Assembly (NCBI RefSeq): GCF_037137055.1
Contig: NZ_JBBBNY010000002.1
Span: forward strand, 124,001 to 188,000
Source of the DNA: Frateuria_A yonginensis
Lineage (GTDB): Bacteria; Pseudomonadota; Gammaproteobacteria; Xanthomonadales; Rhodanobacteraceae
DNA length: 64,000 bases
Direction of reading: 5' to 3'
Below are positions 15,944-25,400 of this stretch, one piece after another. The notes below the pieces were generated by a model that made no database searches, was not told the DNA's origin, and saw nothing but the letters and a program-made list of their open reading frames with translations. Numbering within the stretch: the stretch's first letter is position 1; the number at the start of each line of letters is the position of its first letter. The translations under genes and the position numbers were made by a program.

Positions 15944-17833
15944 TCACCCCGCGCTGGCGGCGACGCTGGCCAGCTGCGGGAAGCGCGCGCGGATGGCGTT
16001 GCGGATGCCGGGCAGGTCCAGCCCGGCCATGCTCAGCACTTCCTCGCGGCTGCCGTGTTCCAGGTAGAGGTCCGGCAGGCCCAGGTGCAGGATCGGCTTG
16101 AGGAGGCCGTGCGCGGCCAGGCATTCGGCCACCCCGGAGCCGGCGCCACCGGCGATGGCGTTGTCCTCCACGGTGACGAAGGCGTCGTGGGTCTTCGCCA
16201 GTTCCAGGATCAGCGCCTCGTCCAGCGGTTTGACGAAGCGCATGTTGACCAGCGTGGCGTCGAGCTCGGCGGCCACCACGGCGGCCGGGGCCAGCATGGC
16301 GCCGAAGGAGAGGATCGCCAGGTTGCGGCCGCGGCGGCGCAGCTCGGCCTTGCCGATCGGCAGCGTGTCCAGTTCCTTGCGCACCGCCGCGCCGGGGCCG
16401 GTGCCGCGCGGATAGCGGATCGCCGCCGGGCCGCAGTGGCGGAAACCGGTGGTGAGCATCATCCGGCACTCGTTCTCGTCGGCCGGGGCCATGATCAGCA
16501 TGTTCGGCAGGCAGCGCAGGAAGGACAGGTCGAAGCTGCCCGAATGGGTAGCGCCGTCGGGCCCGACCACGCCGGCACGGTCGATCGCGAAGGTCACGTC
16601 GAGGTTCTGCAGCGCCACGTCGTGGATGGCCTGGTCGTAGGCGCGCTGCAGGAAGGTGGAGTAGATCGCCACTACCGGCTTGGCGCCTTCGCAGGCCATG
16701 CCGGCGGCCAGCGTCACCGCGTGCTGCTCGGCGATGGCGACGTCGAAGTAGCGGCTCGGGTACTCCTTCGAGAAGCGCACCAGGCCGGAGCCCTCGCGCA
16801 TGGCCGGCGTGATGCCCAGCAGGCGCTCGTCGGCGGCGGCCATGTCGCACAGCCACTCGCTGAAGATGTCGGTGTAGGTCGGCTTGGCCGGTGCGGCCTT
16901 CTTGACCACGCCGGCGAGCGGATCGAACGGGCCGACCGCGTGGTACTCGATCTGCTCCTGCTCGGCCGGCGCGTAGCCCTTGCCCTTGGTGGTGATCACG
17001 TGCAGCAGCTGCGGCCCCGGCAGGTTCTTCACCGTGCGCAGCGCGTGCAGCAGTTGCGGCAGGTCATGGCCGTCGATCGGGCCGGTGTAGTGGAAGCCGA
17101 GCTCCTCGAACAGGGTCGAGGGCACGAACATGCCCTTGGCGTGCTCTTCCCAGTTGCGGAAGAAGCGGCCGAGAAACGACTCGCGCGGAAGCGCCCGCTT
17201 GGCCCGCTCGCGCACCGCGTTCAGGCGGCGGCTGGCCATCGCGCGCGCCATCATCTTGGTCAGCGCGCCGACGTTCTCGCTGATCGACATGCCGTTGTCG
17301 TTGAGCACGACCAGCATGTTCGGCGCCACGTCGCCGCCGTGGTTGAGCGCCTCGAAGGCCATGCCCGCGGTCATCGCGCCGTCGCCGATCACCGCCACCA
17401 CCTTGCGCGCGTCGCCCTTGCGCTGCGCGGCGATGGCCATGCCCAGCGCGGCCGAGATCGAGGTCGAGGAATGGCCAACGCCGAAAGTGTCGTACTCGCT
17501 CTCCTCGCGGCGCGGGAACGGCGCCAGGCCGTCCTTCTTCTTGATCGTGGTGATGCGGTCGCGGCGCCCGGTGAGGATCTTGTGCGGATAGCACTGGTGG
17601 CCCACGTCCCATACCAGGCGGTCGTGCGGGGTGTCGAACACGTGGTGCAGCGCGACGGTCAGCTCGACCACACCCAGGCCCGCGCCGAAGTGGCCGCCGG
17701 AGCTGGCCACCGATTCGATCAGGTACCGGCGCAGCTCGTCGGCCACGGCGGGCAGCTCCGCATCCGGCACGCGGCGCAGGTCGGCCGGCGCGTCGATCTG
17801 CGCCAGGTGGGGGTAGCGGGAATGGTCGATCAT
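15944..17833 (-). CDS. dxs: 1-deoxy-D-xylulose-5-phosphate synthase
   Basis: Dxs condenses pyruvate and glyceraldehyde-3-phosphate, the entry step of the MEP isoprenoid pathway, using thiamine diphosphate. The 629-residue product contains WDVGHQCYPHKILTGRR, the ThDP-binding VVAVIGDGAMTAGMAFEALNHGG, LNDNGMSISENVGAL and the transketolase pyrimidine region with DVAIAEQHAVTLAAGMACEG. The start at 17833 (MIDHSRYPHLAQI) matches the usual N-terminus; a longer in-frame start at 17971 adds 46 residues with no family match. Convergent with prmC. Confidence 0.96.
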   Translation of the reverse strand: MIDHSRYPHLAQIDAPADLRRVPDAELPAVADELRRYLIESVASSGGHFGAGLGVVELTVALHHVFDTPHDRLVWDVGHQCYPHKILTGRRDRITTIKKKDGLAPFPRREESEYDTFGVGHSSTSISAALGMAIAAQRKGDARKVVAVIGDGAMTAGMAFEALNHGGDVAPNMLVVLNDNGMSISENVGALTKMMARAMASRRLNAVRERAKRALPRESFLGRFFRNWEEHAKGMFVPSTLFEELGFHYTGPIDGHDLPQLLHALRTVKNLPGPQLLHVITTKGKGYAPAEQEQIEYHAVGPFDPLAGVVKKAAPAKPTYTDIFSEWLCDMAAADERLLGITPAMREGSGLVRFSKEYPSRYFDVAIAEQHAVTLAAGMACEGAKPVVAIYSTFLQRAYDQAIHDVALQNLDVTFAIDRAGVVGPDGATHSGSFDLSFLRCLPNMLIMAPADENECRMMLTTGFRHCGPAAIRYPRGTGPGAAVRKELDTLPIGKAELRRRGRNLAILSFGAMLAPAAVVAAELDATLVNMRFVKPLDEALILELAKTHDAFVTVEDNAIAGGAGSGVAECLAAHGLLKPILHLGLPDLYLEHGSREEVLSMAGLDLPGIRNAIRARFPQLASVAASAG

Positions 17834-17963
17834 CCGCGTATTGTTGGCCCAGCCGCGAGGCGGGGCAAGGGCGGCGACGTGAACGGATGCGGGCGCCGTG
17901 CACGTCCGGCACACAAATCCGCACGCAAGCTGCGTGCCATCGGTCTTCCCCCCGGGTGCAGCC

Positions 17964-18482
17964 ATGTCCAAGCTATCGAAGGCTTTCCGCAGCTTCGCCG
18001 AGGCGACCGCCCGCTATTCGGGCAAGCCCGCCGCCTTCCTGATCGCCGCCGGCATCGTGATCGTCTGGGCGGCGACCGGGCCGCTGTTCGGCTTCGGCGA
18101 CACCTGGCAGCTGGTGATCAACACCGGGACCACCATCATCACCTTCCTGATGGTGTTCCTGATCCAGAACACCCAGAACCGCGACAGCGCGGCGCTGCAG
18201 ATCAAGCTGGACGAACTGATCCGTACCAGCCGCTCACGCAACGCCCTGCTGGACGTGGACAACCTGGACGAGGACTCGCTCGAGCGCATCCGCGAGATGT
18301 ACCGCAAGCTCGCCCACAAGAAGGAGGAGGAGGCGCGCCGCAGCCGGGGCGCCGGCCGCCGCGTGCGCCGGGAAGACGAGCTGGAGGAGGCCTGCGAGGA
18401 GGTCAAGGAGATCGACCGCGAACTGGCCAGGGCCAGCGCCGACCATCCGGACCCGGGCGGCGGCCCGGAGCAGAAGGACTAG
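17964..18482 (+). CDS. Low-affinity iron permease-like membrane protein
   Basis: A 172-residue protein with two transmembrane helices (PAAFLIAAGIVIVWAATGPLF and LVINTGTTIITFLMVFLIQ) followed by NTQNRDSAALQIKLDELIR. This is the signature of the bacterial low-affinity iron permease family related to yeast Fet4. A long charged, coiled-coil-like cytoplasmic tail (residues ~90-172, rich in E, K and R) follows. Actual iron transport has rarely been shown for bacterial members. Its stop overlaps that of the HNH gene on the opposite strand by 4 bp. Confidence 0.8.
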   Translation: MSKLSKAFRSFAEATARYSGKPAAFLIAAGIVIVWAATGPLFGFGDTWQLVINTGTTIITFLMVFLIQNTQNRDSAALQIKLDELIRTSRSRNALLDVDNLDEDSLERIREMYRKLAHKKEEEARRSRGAGRRVRREDELEEACEEVKEIDRELARASADHPDPGGGPEQKD

Positions 18483-19075
18483 CTCATCGCCCGGCGGCGG
18501 TCGCGCGGCAGGTGACTGACCAGGAATTCCATCTGGTCGGCCAGGATGTTGCGGTTGGACAGGATCAGGTGTTCCACCCAGCTCGGCCGGTACGGCACCG
18601 CCAGCAGCGGCATGTGCGCCTGCTGCGGTGTGCGGTTGGCCTTCTTCAGGTTGCAGGCGAGGCAGGCGCTGACCACGTTCTCCCACTCGTCGCGCCCGCC
18701 CTGCGAGACCGGTTCGACGTGGTCGCGGGTCAGCTCGCCGCGCGGGAACTGGTTGCCGCAGTACAGGCACAGGTGGCGGTCGCGGGCGAACAGCGCGCTG
18801 TTGGTCAGCGCCGGCGCGGGATCGATGGCGTGGTCGCGGCAGTGGCCGGTGCTGGCCACGATCGGGTGCAGCTCCAGCCGGCTGCGCTGGCCGAGCGCGC
18901 GGTTGTGGCCGCCGTGCACGGTCAGGCAGGGGTCGCCCAGGGTCCAGGCGACGGCCTCGCGTACGTAGAGGCAGACGGCGTCCTGCCAGCTGATCCAGTC
19001 GAGGATGCGGCCGGCGGCGTCCAGCGAGAGTACCCGGGTCGCGTTGAGATCCCGACGCGGCACTTCCATCAGCAT
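18479..19075 (-). CDS. HNH endonuclease
   Basis: A 198-residue protein with a C-terminal HNH nuclease core. The zinc ligands are in HLCLYCGNQF, the catalytic segment is GELTRDHVEPVSQGGRDEWENVVSACLACNLKKANRTP, and the paired CxxC motifs are complete. The N-terminal part (LNATRVLSLDAAGRILDWISWQDAVCLYVREAV) is typical of the chromosomal HNH proteins widespread in Xanthomonadales, not of homing nucleases. The target is unknown. The ATG at 19075 was preferred over a start at 19240, which would add 55 unrelated residues; an internal Met two codons later is possible. Confidence 0.88.
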   Translation of the reverse strand: MLMEVPRRDLNATRVLSLDAAGRILDWISWQDAVCLYVREAVAWTLGDPCLTVHGGHNRALGQRSRLELHPIVASTGHCRDHAIDPAPALTNSALFARDRHLCLYCGNQFPRGELTRDHVEPVSQGGRDEWENVVSACLACNLKKANRTPQQAHMPLLAVPYRPSWVEHLILSNRNILADQMEFLVSHLPRDRRRAMS

Positions 19076-19320
19076 GCGGTTTCCTTCACCAGTTCGAGGG
19101 TGGGTGGTCGATGCAGCGATGCGCTCGCGGCCAGCATAGCCCAACTCGATGACGGTTCGCGCGATAAGCATTTGACGCGCTTGGCAGATGGGGGTCCGGA
19201 GCACCGATTCGCCCGGGCGCAGCGGCACTGATATAGTCACGCGTTCGCGACCCGACGCCGGGTTTGGGAGGGGGAGCCATCGGTGGCGACCCCGGCACGG
19301 CGGGGCAGAGGTAAGAAGAC

Positions 19321-20073
19321 GTGGCTGAAGTACTTTTCTACGAGCGCCCGGTGCCGCTCAACCGCACCCAGCACAAGGACCTGCGCCTGAAGGGCATCCC
19401 GAACGTGAAGTTCGCCGCCCAGGCGCATTCGGTGCCGCTCACCGGCGCCGAATTCCCGGCAGCCGCGCGCGACCTGCCGATCCTGTTCGCCGGCCAGAGC
19501 ATCGAGGACGCCGGCCCGATGGCGCTGCTGGGCCTGCGCCAGAACGAGAACCTGCTGGTCGACGAGAACGGCCACTGGGCGCCGGGCGTGTACGTGCCGG
19601 CCTTCGTGCGCCGCTATCCGTTCATCCTGGCCGAGAAGCCGGCCGGCGCCGAGGGCGATGACTTCACCGTGTTCCTGGACGAGGCCTACGAAGGCTTCGG
19701 CACCGAGGAGGGCGAGCGCCTGTTCAAGGAAGACGGCACCGACAGCGAGATGCTGACCAATGCGGTCGGCTTCCTGGGCGAGTTCCAGCAGCACGTGGTG
19801 CGCACGCAGTGGTTCATGGACCAGCTGCGCAAGCACGACCTGCTCGAGCCGCGCGGCATCCGCCTGGAGAAGGAAGGCAGCACGATCAACCTCAACGGCC
19901 TGTTCGTGGTCAACGAGCAGAAGCTGCGCCAGCTCGACGAGAAGACCACGCACGAGTTCCTGAAGGAAGGCGTGCTGGGGTGGATCTACGCGCACCTGCT
20001 GTCGCTGCCCAACGTCGACCGCCTGGCGCAGCGCCTGAGCCAGCGCGAGATGGCCGGCGCCACCGCCAACTGA
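19321..20073 (+). CDS. SapC family protein
   Basis: A 250-residue protein starting at GTG. The N-terminal FYERPVPLNRTQHKDLRLK, HSVPLTGAEFPAAARDLPILFAG and FVRRYPFILAEK segments are the SapC family pattern (named after a Campylobacter surface-layer-linked gene). The role in proteobacteria is unclear. No signal peptide is seen. A strong terminator follows at 20132, although that hairpin also covers the start of the next gene. The 245 bp upstream hold no recognised gene and probably the promoter. Confidence 0.85.
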   Translation: MAEVLFYERPVPLNRTQHKDLRLKGIPNVKFAAQAHSVPLTGAEFPAAARDLPILFAGQSIEDAGPMALLGLRQNENLLVDENGHWAPGVYVPAFVRRYPFILAEKPAGAEGDDFTVFLDEAYEGFGTEEGERLFKEDGTDSEMLTNAVGFLGEFQQHVVRTQWFMDQLRKHDLLEPRGIRLEKEGSTINLNGLFVVNEQKLRQLDEKTTHEFLKEGVLGWIYAHLLSLPNVDRLAQRLSQREMAGATAN

Positions 20074-20131
20074 TCGCGGGTCCGCGCGCGCGACAGCCGA
20101 GTGGTTTAAGAGAGCACTAAGCACCCTCTGC

Positions 20132-20162
20132 AAGGATGGCGCCATGCGCCATCCTTTTTTTT
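20132..20162 (+). terminator. Strong intrinsic terminator overlapping the start codon of the next gene
   Basis: An 11-bp perfect stem, AAGGATGGCGC (20132-20142) and GCGCCATCCTT (20146-20156) with a 3-nt loop, is followed by T through 20162. The loop CAT and first right-arm base contain the ATG (20144) of the outer-membrane factor gene, and the left arm carries its only ribosome-binding site (AAGGA). The hairpin therefore ends the sapC transcript and could also block translation of the efflux operon. Confidence 0.85.
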
Positions 20163-21547
20163 GCCTGCTCGCCGCCGGCGTGGTGCTCGCCGGCTGCGCC
20201 AGCTACCGCCCCGCACCGGTCGATCCGGCGGCGACGCGCGCGCAGTGGCAGGCACGCCGGCTGGACGACCCGGCGCTCGCCGTGCGGCTGCGGCCCTGGC
20301 TGCCCGCGCGCGACCATGGCCGCTGGCCGCCCGAGCGCTACGGCCGCGCCGAGCTGCTGCTCGCGGCCTTGGCGCTGAACCCGGATCTGGCCGAAGCGCG
20401 GGCGCACCTGGCCGAGGCGAGCGCCGCGGTGCGAACCGCCGGGGCACGGCCCAACCCCACCGTCAGCCTCGCGCTGGAGCGCTATACCCAGGCCCAGGCC
20501 GACGGCGCGCCGTGGCTGTGGGGCATCAGCACCGACCTGCTGCTCGACACCGCGCTGCGCCGGCGCCTGCGCGTGCAACTGGCCGATCAGGCCGTGCGCG
20601 GCGCACGGTTGGACTACGCCGAAAAGGTGTGGGCGGTGCGCGCCGCCGTGCGCGATGCGCTGGCCGAGCGCCTGCTCGCGCAACGGCGGCTGGCGCTGGC
20701 CGACGAAGGCGTGCGCCTCGCCGCTGCGCTGGAGCAGGCCGCGCGCCAGCGCGCCACGCTGGGGGAGGACAGCCCGCAGGCCGAGCTGCAGGCTGCCCAG
20801 ACCCTGGCGCAGGCGCGCAGCGCGCAGGCCGGCGCCGCCCAGCAGGCGGCCGGGGCGGACGCCCGCCTGGCCCGCGCCATCGGCGTGCCGGGCGACGCGT
20901 TGCAGGGCCTGCAACTCGACTGGGCGGGCTTCGAGCGGCCCACCGCGCCCGACCGGGCGCAGGTGGCGGCGCTGGCCGACCATGCATTGCTCGCGCGCGC
21001 CGACCTCGAACGCGCGCTGGTCGACTACGCCAGCCGCGAGACCGAACTGCACCAGCAGGTGCGCGCGCAGTACCCGCAGCTTTCGCTGGGCCCGGGCTAC
21101 ACCTACGACCACGGCATCCGCAAGCTCACCTTCAACGCCAGCGCCAGCGTGCCGCTGTTCAACCGCAACCAGGGGCCGATCGCCGAGGCGCGGGCGCGCC
21201 GCGACGCGGCCGCCGCCCACGTGCGCACGGTGCAGGCCGACATCGCCAGCGCGATCGAGGCGGCGCGTCGGCGCCTGGCCGCGGCATTGCCCGCGCTGGC
21301 CGCCGCGCGTGCCGGCGAGCAGGCCGCCGCGCGGCAGCAGGCACAGGCCGAACGCGCCTTCGCGCTGGGCGCGGTCGACCGTCCGGCCCTGCTGGCCGCG
21401 CGCCTCGCCGCCCTCGCCGCGCGGCAGACCGCGCTGGACGCGCTGGGCCTGGCCTGGCAGGCGGTTGCGGCGCTGGAGGACGCGCTGCGTGCCCCGCTGG
21501 ACCCCGCCGAGGCTGCCCTGTGGCCCGGCCCCGGAGACACGCCATGA
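20144..21547 (+). CDS. TolC/CusC-type outer-membrane efflux lipoprotein
   Basis: A 467-residue outer-membrane factor. A short signal peptide ends in a lipobox, VLAGC, with C18 as the acylation site. Two TolC-type repeats follow (LAEARAHLAEASAAVRTAGARPNP early; QYPQLSLGPGYTYDHGIRKLTFNASASVPLFNRNQGPIAEA in the second half) with long helical hairpins. It is the first gene of a three-gene efflux operon; its TGA overlaps the next ATG. No other start would keep the signal peptide, so translation must begin inside the terminator hairpin. It likely forms the exit duct for the metal-type RND pump encoded at 22463. Confidence 0.9.
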   Translation: MRHPFFCLLAAGVVLAGCASYRPAPVDPAATRAQWQARRLDDPALAVRLRPWLPARDHGRWPPERYGRAELLLAALALNPDLAEARAHLAEASAAVRTAGARPNPTVSLALERYTQAQADGAPWLWGISTDLLLDTALRRRLRVQLADQAVRGARLDYAEKVWAVRAAVRDALAERLLAQRRLALADEGVRLAAALEQAARQRATLGEDSPQAELQAAQTLAQARSAQAGAAQQAAGADARLARAIGVPGDALQGLQLDWAGFERPTAPDRAQVAALADHALLARADLERALVDYASRETELHQQVRAQYPQLSLGPGYTYDHGIRKLTFNASASVPLFNRNQGPIAEARARRDAAAAHVRTVQADIASAIEAARRRLAAALPALAAARAGEQAAARQQAQAERAFALGAVDRPALLAARLAALAARQTALDALGLAWQAVAALEDALRAPLDPAEAALWPGPGDTP

Positions 21548-22461
21548 GCCCCTACCTGCGCCTGGCCGGCGTCGTGCTGGCAGTCCTGTCCGCGGCCTGC
21601 GCGGCCACCGAGCTGGACACCGCGGCCCAGGCCAGACTCGGCCTGCGGCTGGCCACCCTGGCCGACGGCCGCATGCCGCCGGCCACGCGCGCGATCGCCG
21701 ATGTGCTGGATCCCACGCCGCTGGCCCATGCGGCGGATGCGGTCCGGGTGGCGCAGGCCGATGCGTCCGCCTCCGACGCGGAAGTGGCGCGGACGCGCAC
21801 ACTGCTGGCGGCGCAGGGCAACGCCTCGCGCAAGGCGCTCGAGGCGGCGCAGGTACAGGCGGCTGCGGCCCGCGCGAAGCTGCGCGAGGCGCGCGTCGCG
21901 CTGCGCAGCCGGTGGGGCGACGACCTGGCGGACATGGACCCCGGCAAGCGCGACACCCTGATCGACGCGCTGATCGCGGGCCGTCAGGTGCTGCTCAAGG
22001 CCGAGCCGCTGGGCCGGCCGGACGCGCTGCAGCGGGCGCAGGGCGCCGTGCTGCACCTGCCGCACGGCCAGGACGCGACGGCGAAGGTGCTGGGGCGCCT
22101 GCCGCGCAGCCGTTCGGGCCTGGCCGCCGGCTGGCTGCTGCTGGCGCCTGCAGGCCCGCTGGTGCCCGGCATGGTGCTGACCGCCCAACTGCAAGGGGAA
22201 GGGCCGCCGCAGCACGGTGTGCTGTTGCCGAGGAGCGCGATCGTGCGCTGGAACGGCCTGGCCTGGGCCTATGTCGCCACCGACGCCACCCACTTCGAGC
22301 GGCGCGCGGTGGTGCCGCGCGCCATGGCGCCGGCCGGCTGGCTGGTCGGGCCGCCGTTTCGCGCCGGCGAGCGGGTGGTGGTGCAGGGCGCCGAGGCGCT
22401 GGTCGCGGTCGATGCCGCGCCGTCGCCCGGCAGCGCCGCCGAGCCCGCGGACGACGACTGA
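21544..22461 (+). CDS. Short periplasmic adaptor (membrane fusion) protein of the RND system
   Basis: A 305-residue protein with a signal peptide (LAGVVLAVLSAACA). A helical-hairpin segment is visible (PLAHAADAVRVAQADASASDAEVARTRTLLAAQGNASRKALEAAQ). Beta-rich segments follow (GLAAGWLLLAPAGPLVPGMVLTAQL; GVLLPRSAIVRWNGLAWAYV; FRAGERVVVQGAEALVAV), as in HlyD/CusB-type adaptors. Typical adaptors are 350-420 residues; here the N-terminal half of the lipoyl and beta-barrel region is very short. It overlaps the upstream gene by 4 bp and is followed after 1 bp by the pump gene, so the position settles its identity better than the sequence does. Confidence 0.82.
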   Translation: MSPYLRLAGVVLAVLSAACAATELDTAAQARLGLRLATLADGRMPPATRAIADVLDPTPLAHAADAVRVAQADASASDAEVARTRTLLAAQGNASRKALEAAQVQAAAARAKLREARVALRSRWGDDLADMDPGKRDTLIDALIAGRQVLLKAEPLGRPDALQRAQGAVLHLPHGQDATAKVLGRLPRSRSGLAAGWLLLAPAGPLVPGMVLTAQLQGEGPPQHGVLLPRSAIVRWNGLAWAYVATDATHFERRAVVPRAMAPAGWLVGPPFRAGERVVVQGAEALVAVDAAPSPGSAAEPADDD

Positions 22462-22462
22462 C

Positions 22463-25400
22463 GTGCTCGCCGCGATCGTCCGCAGCGCCCTGCGCGCGCC
22501 CTGGTGGGTCGTCCTGGCCGCGGTCCTGCTGCTCGTGCTGGGCGTGCAGCGGCTGCGCGACGCGAAGTACGACGTGTTTCCCGATTTCGTCCCGGCGCAG
22601 GCCACCGTGCAGGTGGAGGCGCCCGGGTTCACCGCCCTGCAGGTCGAGCAGCGCGTCACTCAGCCGATCGAGAACGCGGTCAACGGCGCCCACGCGGTAC
22701 AGGTGGTGCGCTCGCAGTCGATCCAGGGGCTGGCCGTGATCGACGTGGTGTTCGACGAGGGCACGGATCCGTTCCGCGACCGCCAGCTGCTGGCCGAACG
22801 GGTGACCGAGGCGGCGGCCAACCTGCCGCAGGGCGCGGAGGCGCCGAGCCTCAGCCCGATGACGTCCTCCACGATGGACCTGCTCAAGTTCGGCCTGGTC
22901 AGCGACCGGCTCGACCCGCTCGCGCTGCGGGGCCTGGCCGACTGGACGGTCAAGCCGCGCCTGCTGGCCGTGCCCGGCGTGGCCGATGCCATCGTGTTCG
23001 GCGGCGGCGTGCGCGAGTGGCAGGTACGCGTGCATCCGGACCGCCTGGCCGCCTACGGACTGACCCTGGAGGACGTGCGCACCGCCGCCGCGGCGGCCAC
23101 CGGCGTGCGCGGCGCCGGTTACGTCGACACGCCCAGCCAGCGCGTGGTGCTGGAAGCCGACGGCGGCCTCGACGACCCGGCGCAACTGGGCCGCACCGTG
23201 CTGACCCGGCACGGCGGACGCAACGTCACCCTCGCCGATGTCGCCAGCGTGACCGTAGGGGCGGCGCCGGCCTTCGGCGACGCGCGCATCGATGCCCGCC
23301 CCGGCGTGCTGGTGGCGATGACCAGCCAGTACGGCAGCAACACGCTGGAGGTCACCCGCGCCGTGGAGAAGGCGCTGGACGACTTGAAGCCCATGCTGCG
23401 CGCGCAGGGCGTGACGCTGGTGCCGGCCCTGCACCGGCCGGCCACCTTCGTCGAGGTGGCGCTGGCCAACATGCGCGACGCGCTCGCCTTCGGAGCGGTG
23501 CTGGTGCTCGTCGTGCTGGTGCTGTTCCTGAAGGACTGGCGCACCGCGCTGATCTCCTTCGCCAGCATCCCGCTGTCGCTGGCGCTCGCGGTGCTCGCGC
23601 TGCGCTGGTTCGGCTGGACGATCAACACCATGACCCTGGGCGGCCTGGCGGTGGCCCTGGGCGTGGTGGTGGACGACGCCATCATCGACGTGGAGAACAT
23701 CAATCGCCGCCTGCGCGTGGCCGGCCACGGCGCACCGCGGCTGGCCACGATCCTGGCCGCCTCGGTCGAGGTGCGCCGCCCGGTGGTGCTGGCAACCGTG
23801 GTGGTGGGACTGGTGTTCGTGCCGATCCTGCTGCTGCCCGGCCTGCAGGGGAGCTTCTTCGCGCCGCTGGCCGGCGCGTTCCTGCTGGCCACCTTCGCCT
23901 CGCTGCTGGTGGCGCTCACGGTGACGCCGGCACTGTGCCTGCTGCTGCTGCGCACCGACCGGCGCCACCGCGAGCCGCGCTGGCTCAAGCGGGTGAAGCT
24001 GGCCCAGCACCGCCTGCTCGTACGCGCGCTGCCGCATGCGCGTGCGCTGCTCGCCGCCGCGCTGGTGGTCGGCGTGCTGGCGCTGGTCGCGCTGCCGTTC
24101 TTCGGCGCCTCGCTGCTGCCCGAGTTCCGCGAAGGACATTTCGTGGTGCAGGTGACCGGCCCCTCCGGCACCTCGCTGGCGGAGATGGACCGCATCGGCG
24201 AGCGGCTCAGCCGCGGCGCGCTGGCGATCCCGGGCGTGGCCAGCGTGTCGATGCAGATGGGGCGCGCCGAGGCGGTGCAGGACACCTGGCCGCCCAATCG
24301 CGGCGAACTGCACGTGGAGCTCAAGCCGCGCCTGTCCGCCACCGTGCAGATCCGCGTCGAGGACGCGTTGCGTCGGCTGGTCGACGGCTATCCCGGCATC
24401 AGCGCCGAGGTAGTGACCTTCCTCGGCGACCGCATCAGCGAATCGCTCTCGGGTGAGACCGCACCGGTCACCCTCAGCCTGTACGGCCAGGACCTCGACC
24501 GCCTCGATGCGCTCGCCGCCCAGGCGCAGGCGATCGTGCGCAAGGTGCCCGGCGCCGGCAGCGTGCGCCTGGACACCTCGCCCAGCGTGCCGACCATCCG
24601 CATCGCGCCCGATCCCGACCGGCTCGCCGCGCACGGCCTGCGCATGACCGACGTGCTCGACGCGATCGCCGCCGCGCACCAGGGCGTGATCGTGGGCCAC
24701 GTCTACCGCGGCGTGCAGCCGGTGGCGATCCGGCTGGCGCTGGACGACCCGGCCGGCACGGACCCGGAGGCGGTCGGCACGTTGCTGCTGCCCACCGTCG
24801 ACGGCCAAAGCGTGCCGCTGTCCGACGTGGCCACGATCGACCTGGTCCGGGGCCGGGCCAGCGTGCAGCACGAGGGCGGTCGCCGCCGGCTGGTGCTGGC
24901 GGTGACGCCCACCAGCACCGACGTGGTGGGCTTCGTGGCGCGTGCGCGCGCCGCGCTGGACCGGCAACTGAAGCTGCCCGCCGGCTACTACGTGGAGTTC
25001 GGCGGCGCGGCCGAAGGTGCCGTGCAGGCGCGGCACGCGCTGCTGCTGCACAGCGCGCTGGCGGCGGCGGCGATCGTGGCGCTGCTGCTGCTTTCCTTTC
25101 CGGAGCGGCGCAGCGTGGCGCTGATCCTCGCCAACGTGCCGTTCGCGCTGGTCGGCGGCGTGATCGCCGCGGCACTGGCCGGCGGCGTGCTGTCGATCGG
25201 CGCGCTGGTCGGCTTCGTCACGCTGTTCGGCATCGCCGCGCGCAACACGATCATGCTGATCGCGCACTACGAGCACCTGGTCGGCCAGGAGGGCGCCCAC
25301 TGGAACCGGTTCACCGTGCTGCGCGGCGCACGCGAGCGGCTGACCCCGATCCTGATGACCGCGCTGGTGACCGCGCTGGGGCTGCTGCCGCTGGCGCTGG

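Noticed and set aside
15416..19231. Open frame of 1271 codons on the plus strand, and other antisense frames of 400-1100 codons (for example 12131-15019, 21995-25300 and 34973-37768 on the minus strand)
   Set aside because: They lie in alternate frames over well-identified genes (prmC, dxs, aminopeptidase, RND pump, hydrolase), have arginine/alanine/histidine-biased low-complexity translations and no family similarity. Long spurious frames are expected at this GC content.
22217..22462. N-terminal extension of the RND pump
   Set aside because: The upstream in-frame codons overlap the adaptor gene and have no membrane-protein character; the GTG at 22463 begins the expected first helix.
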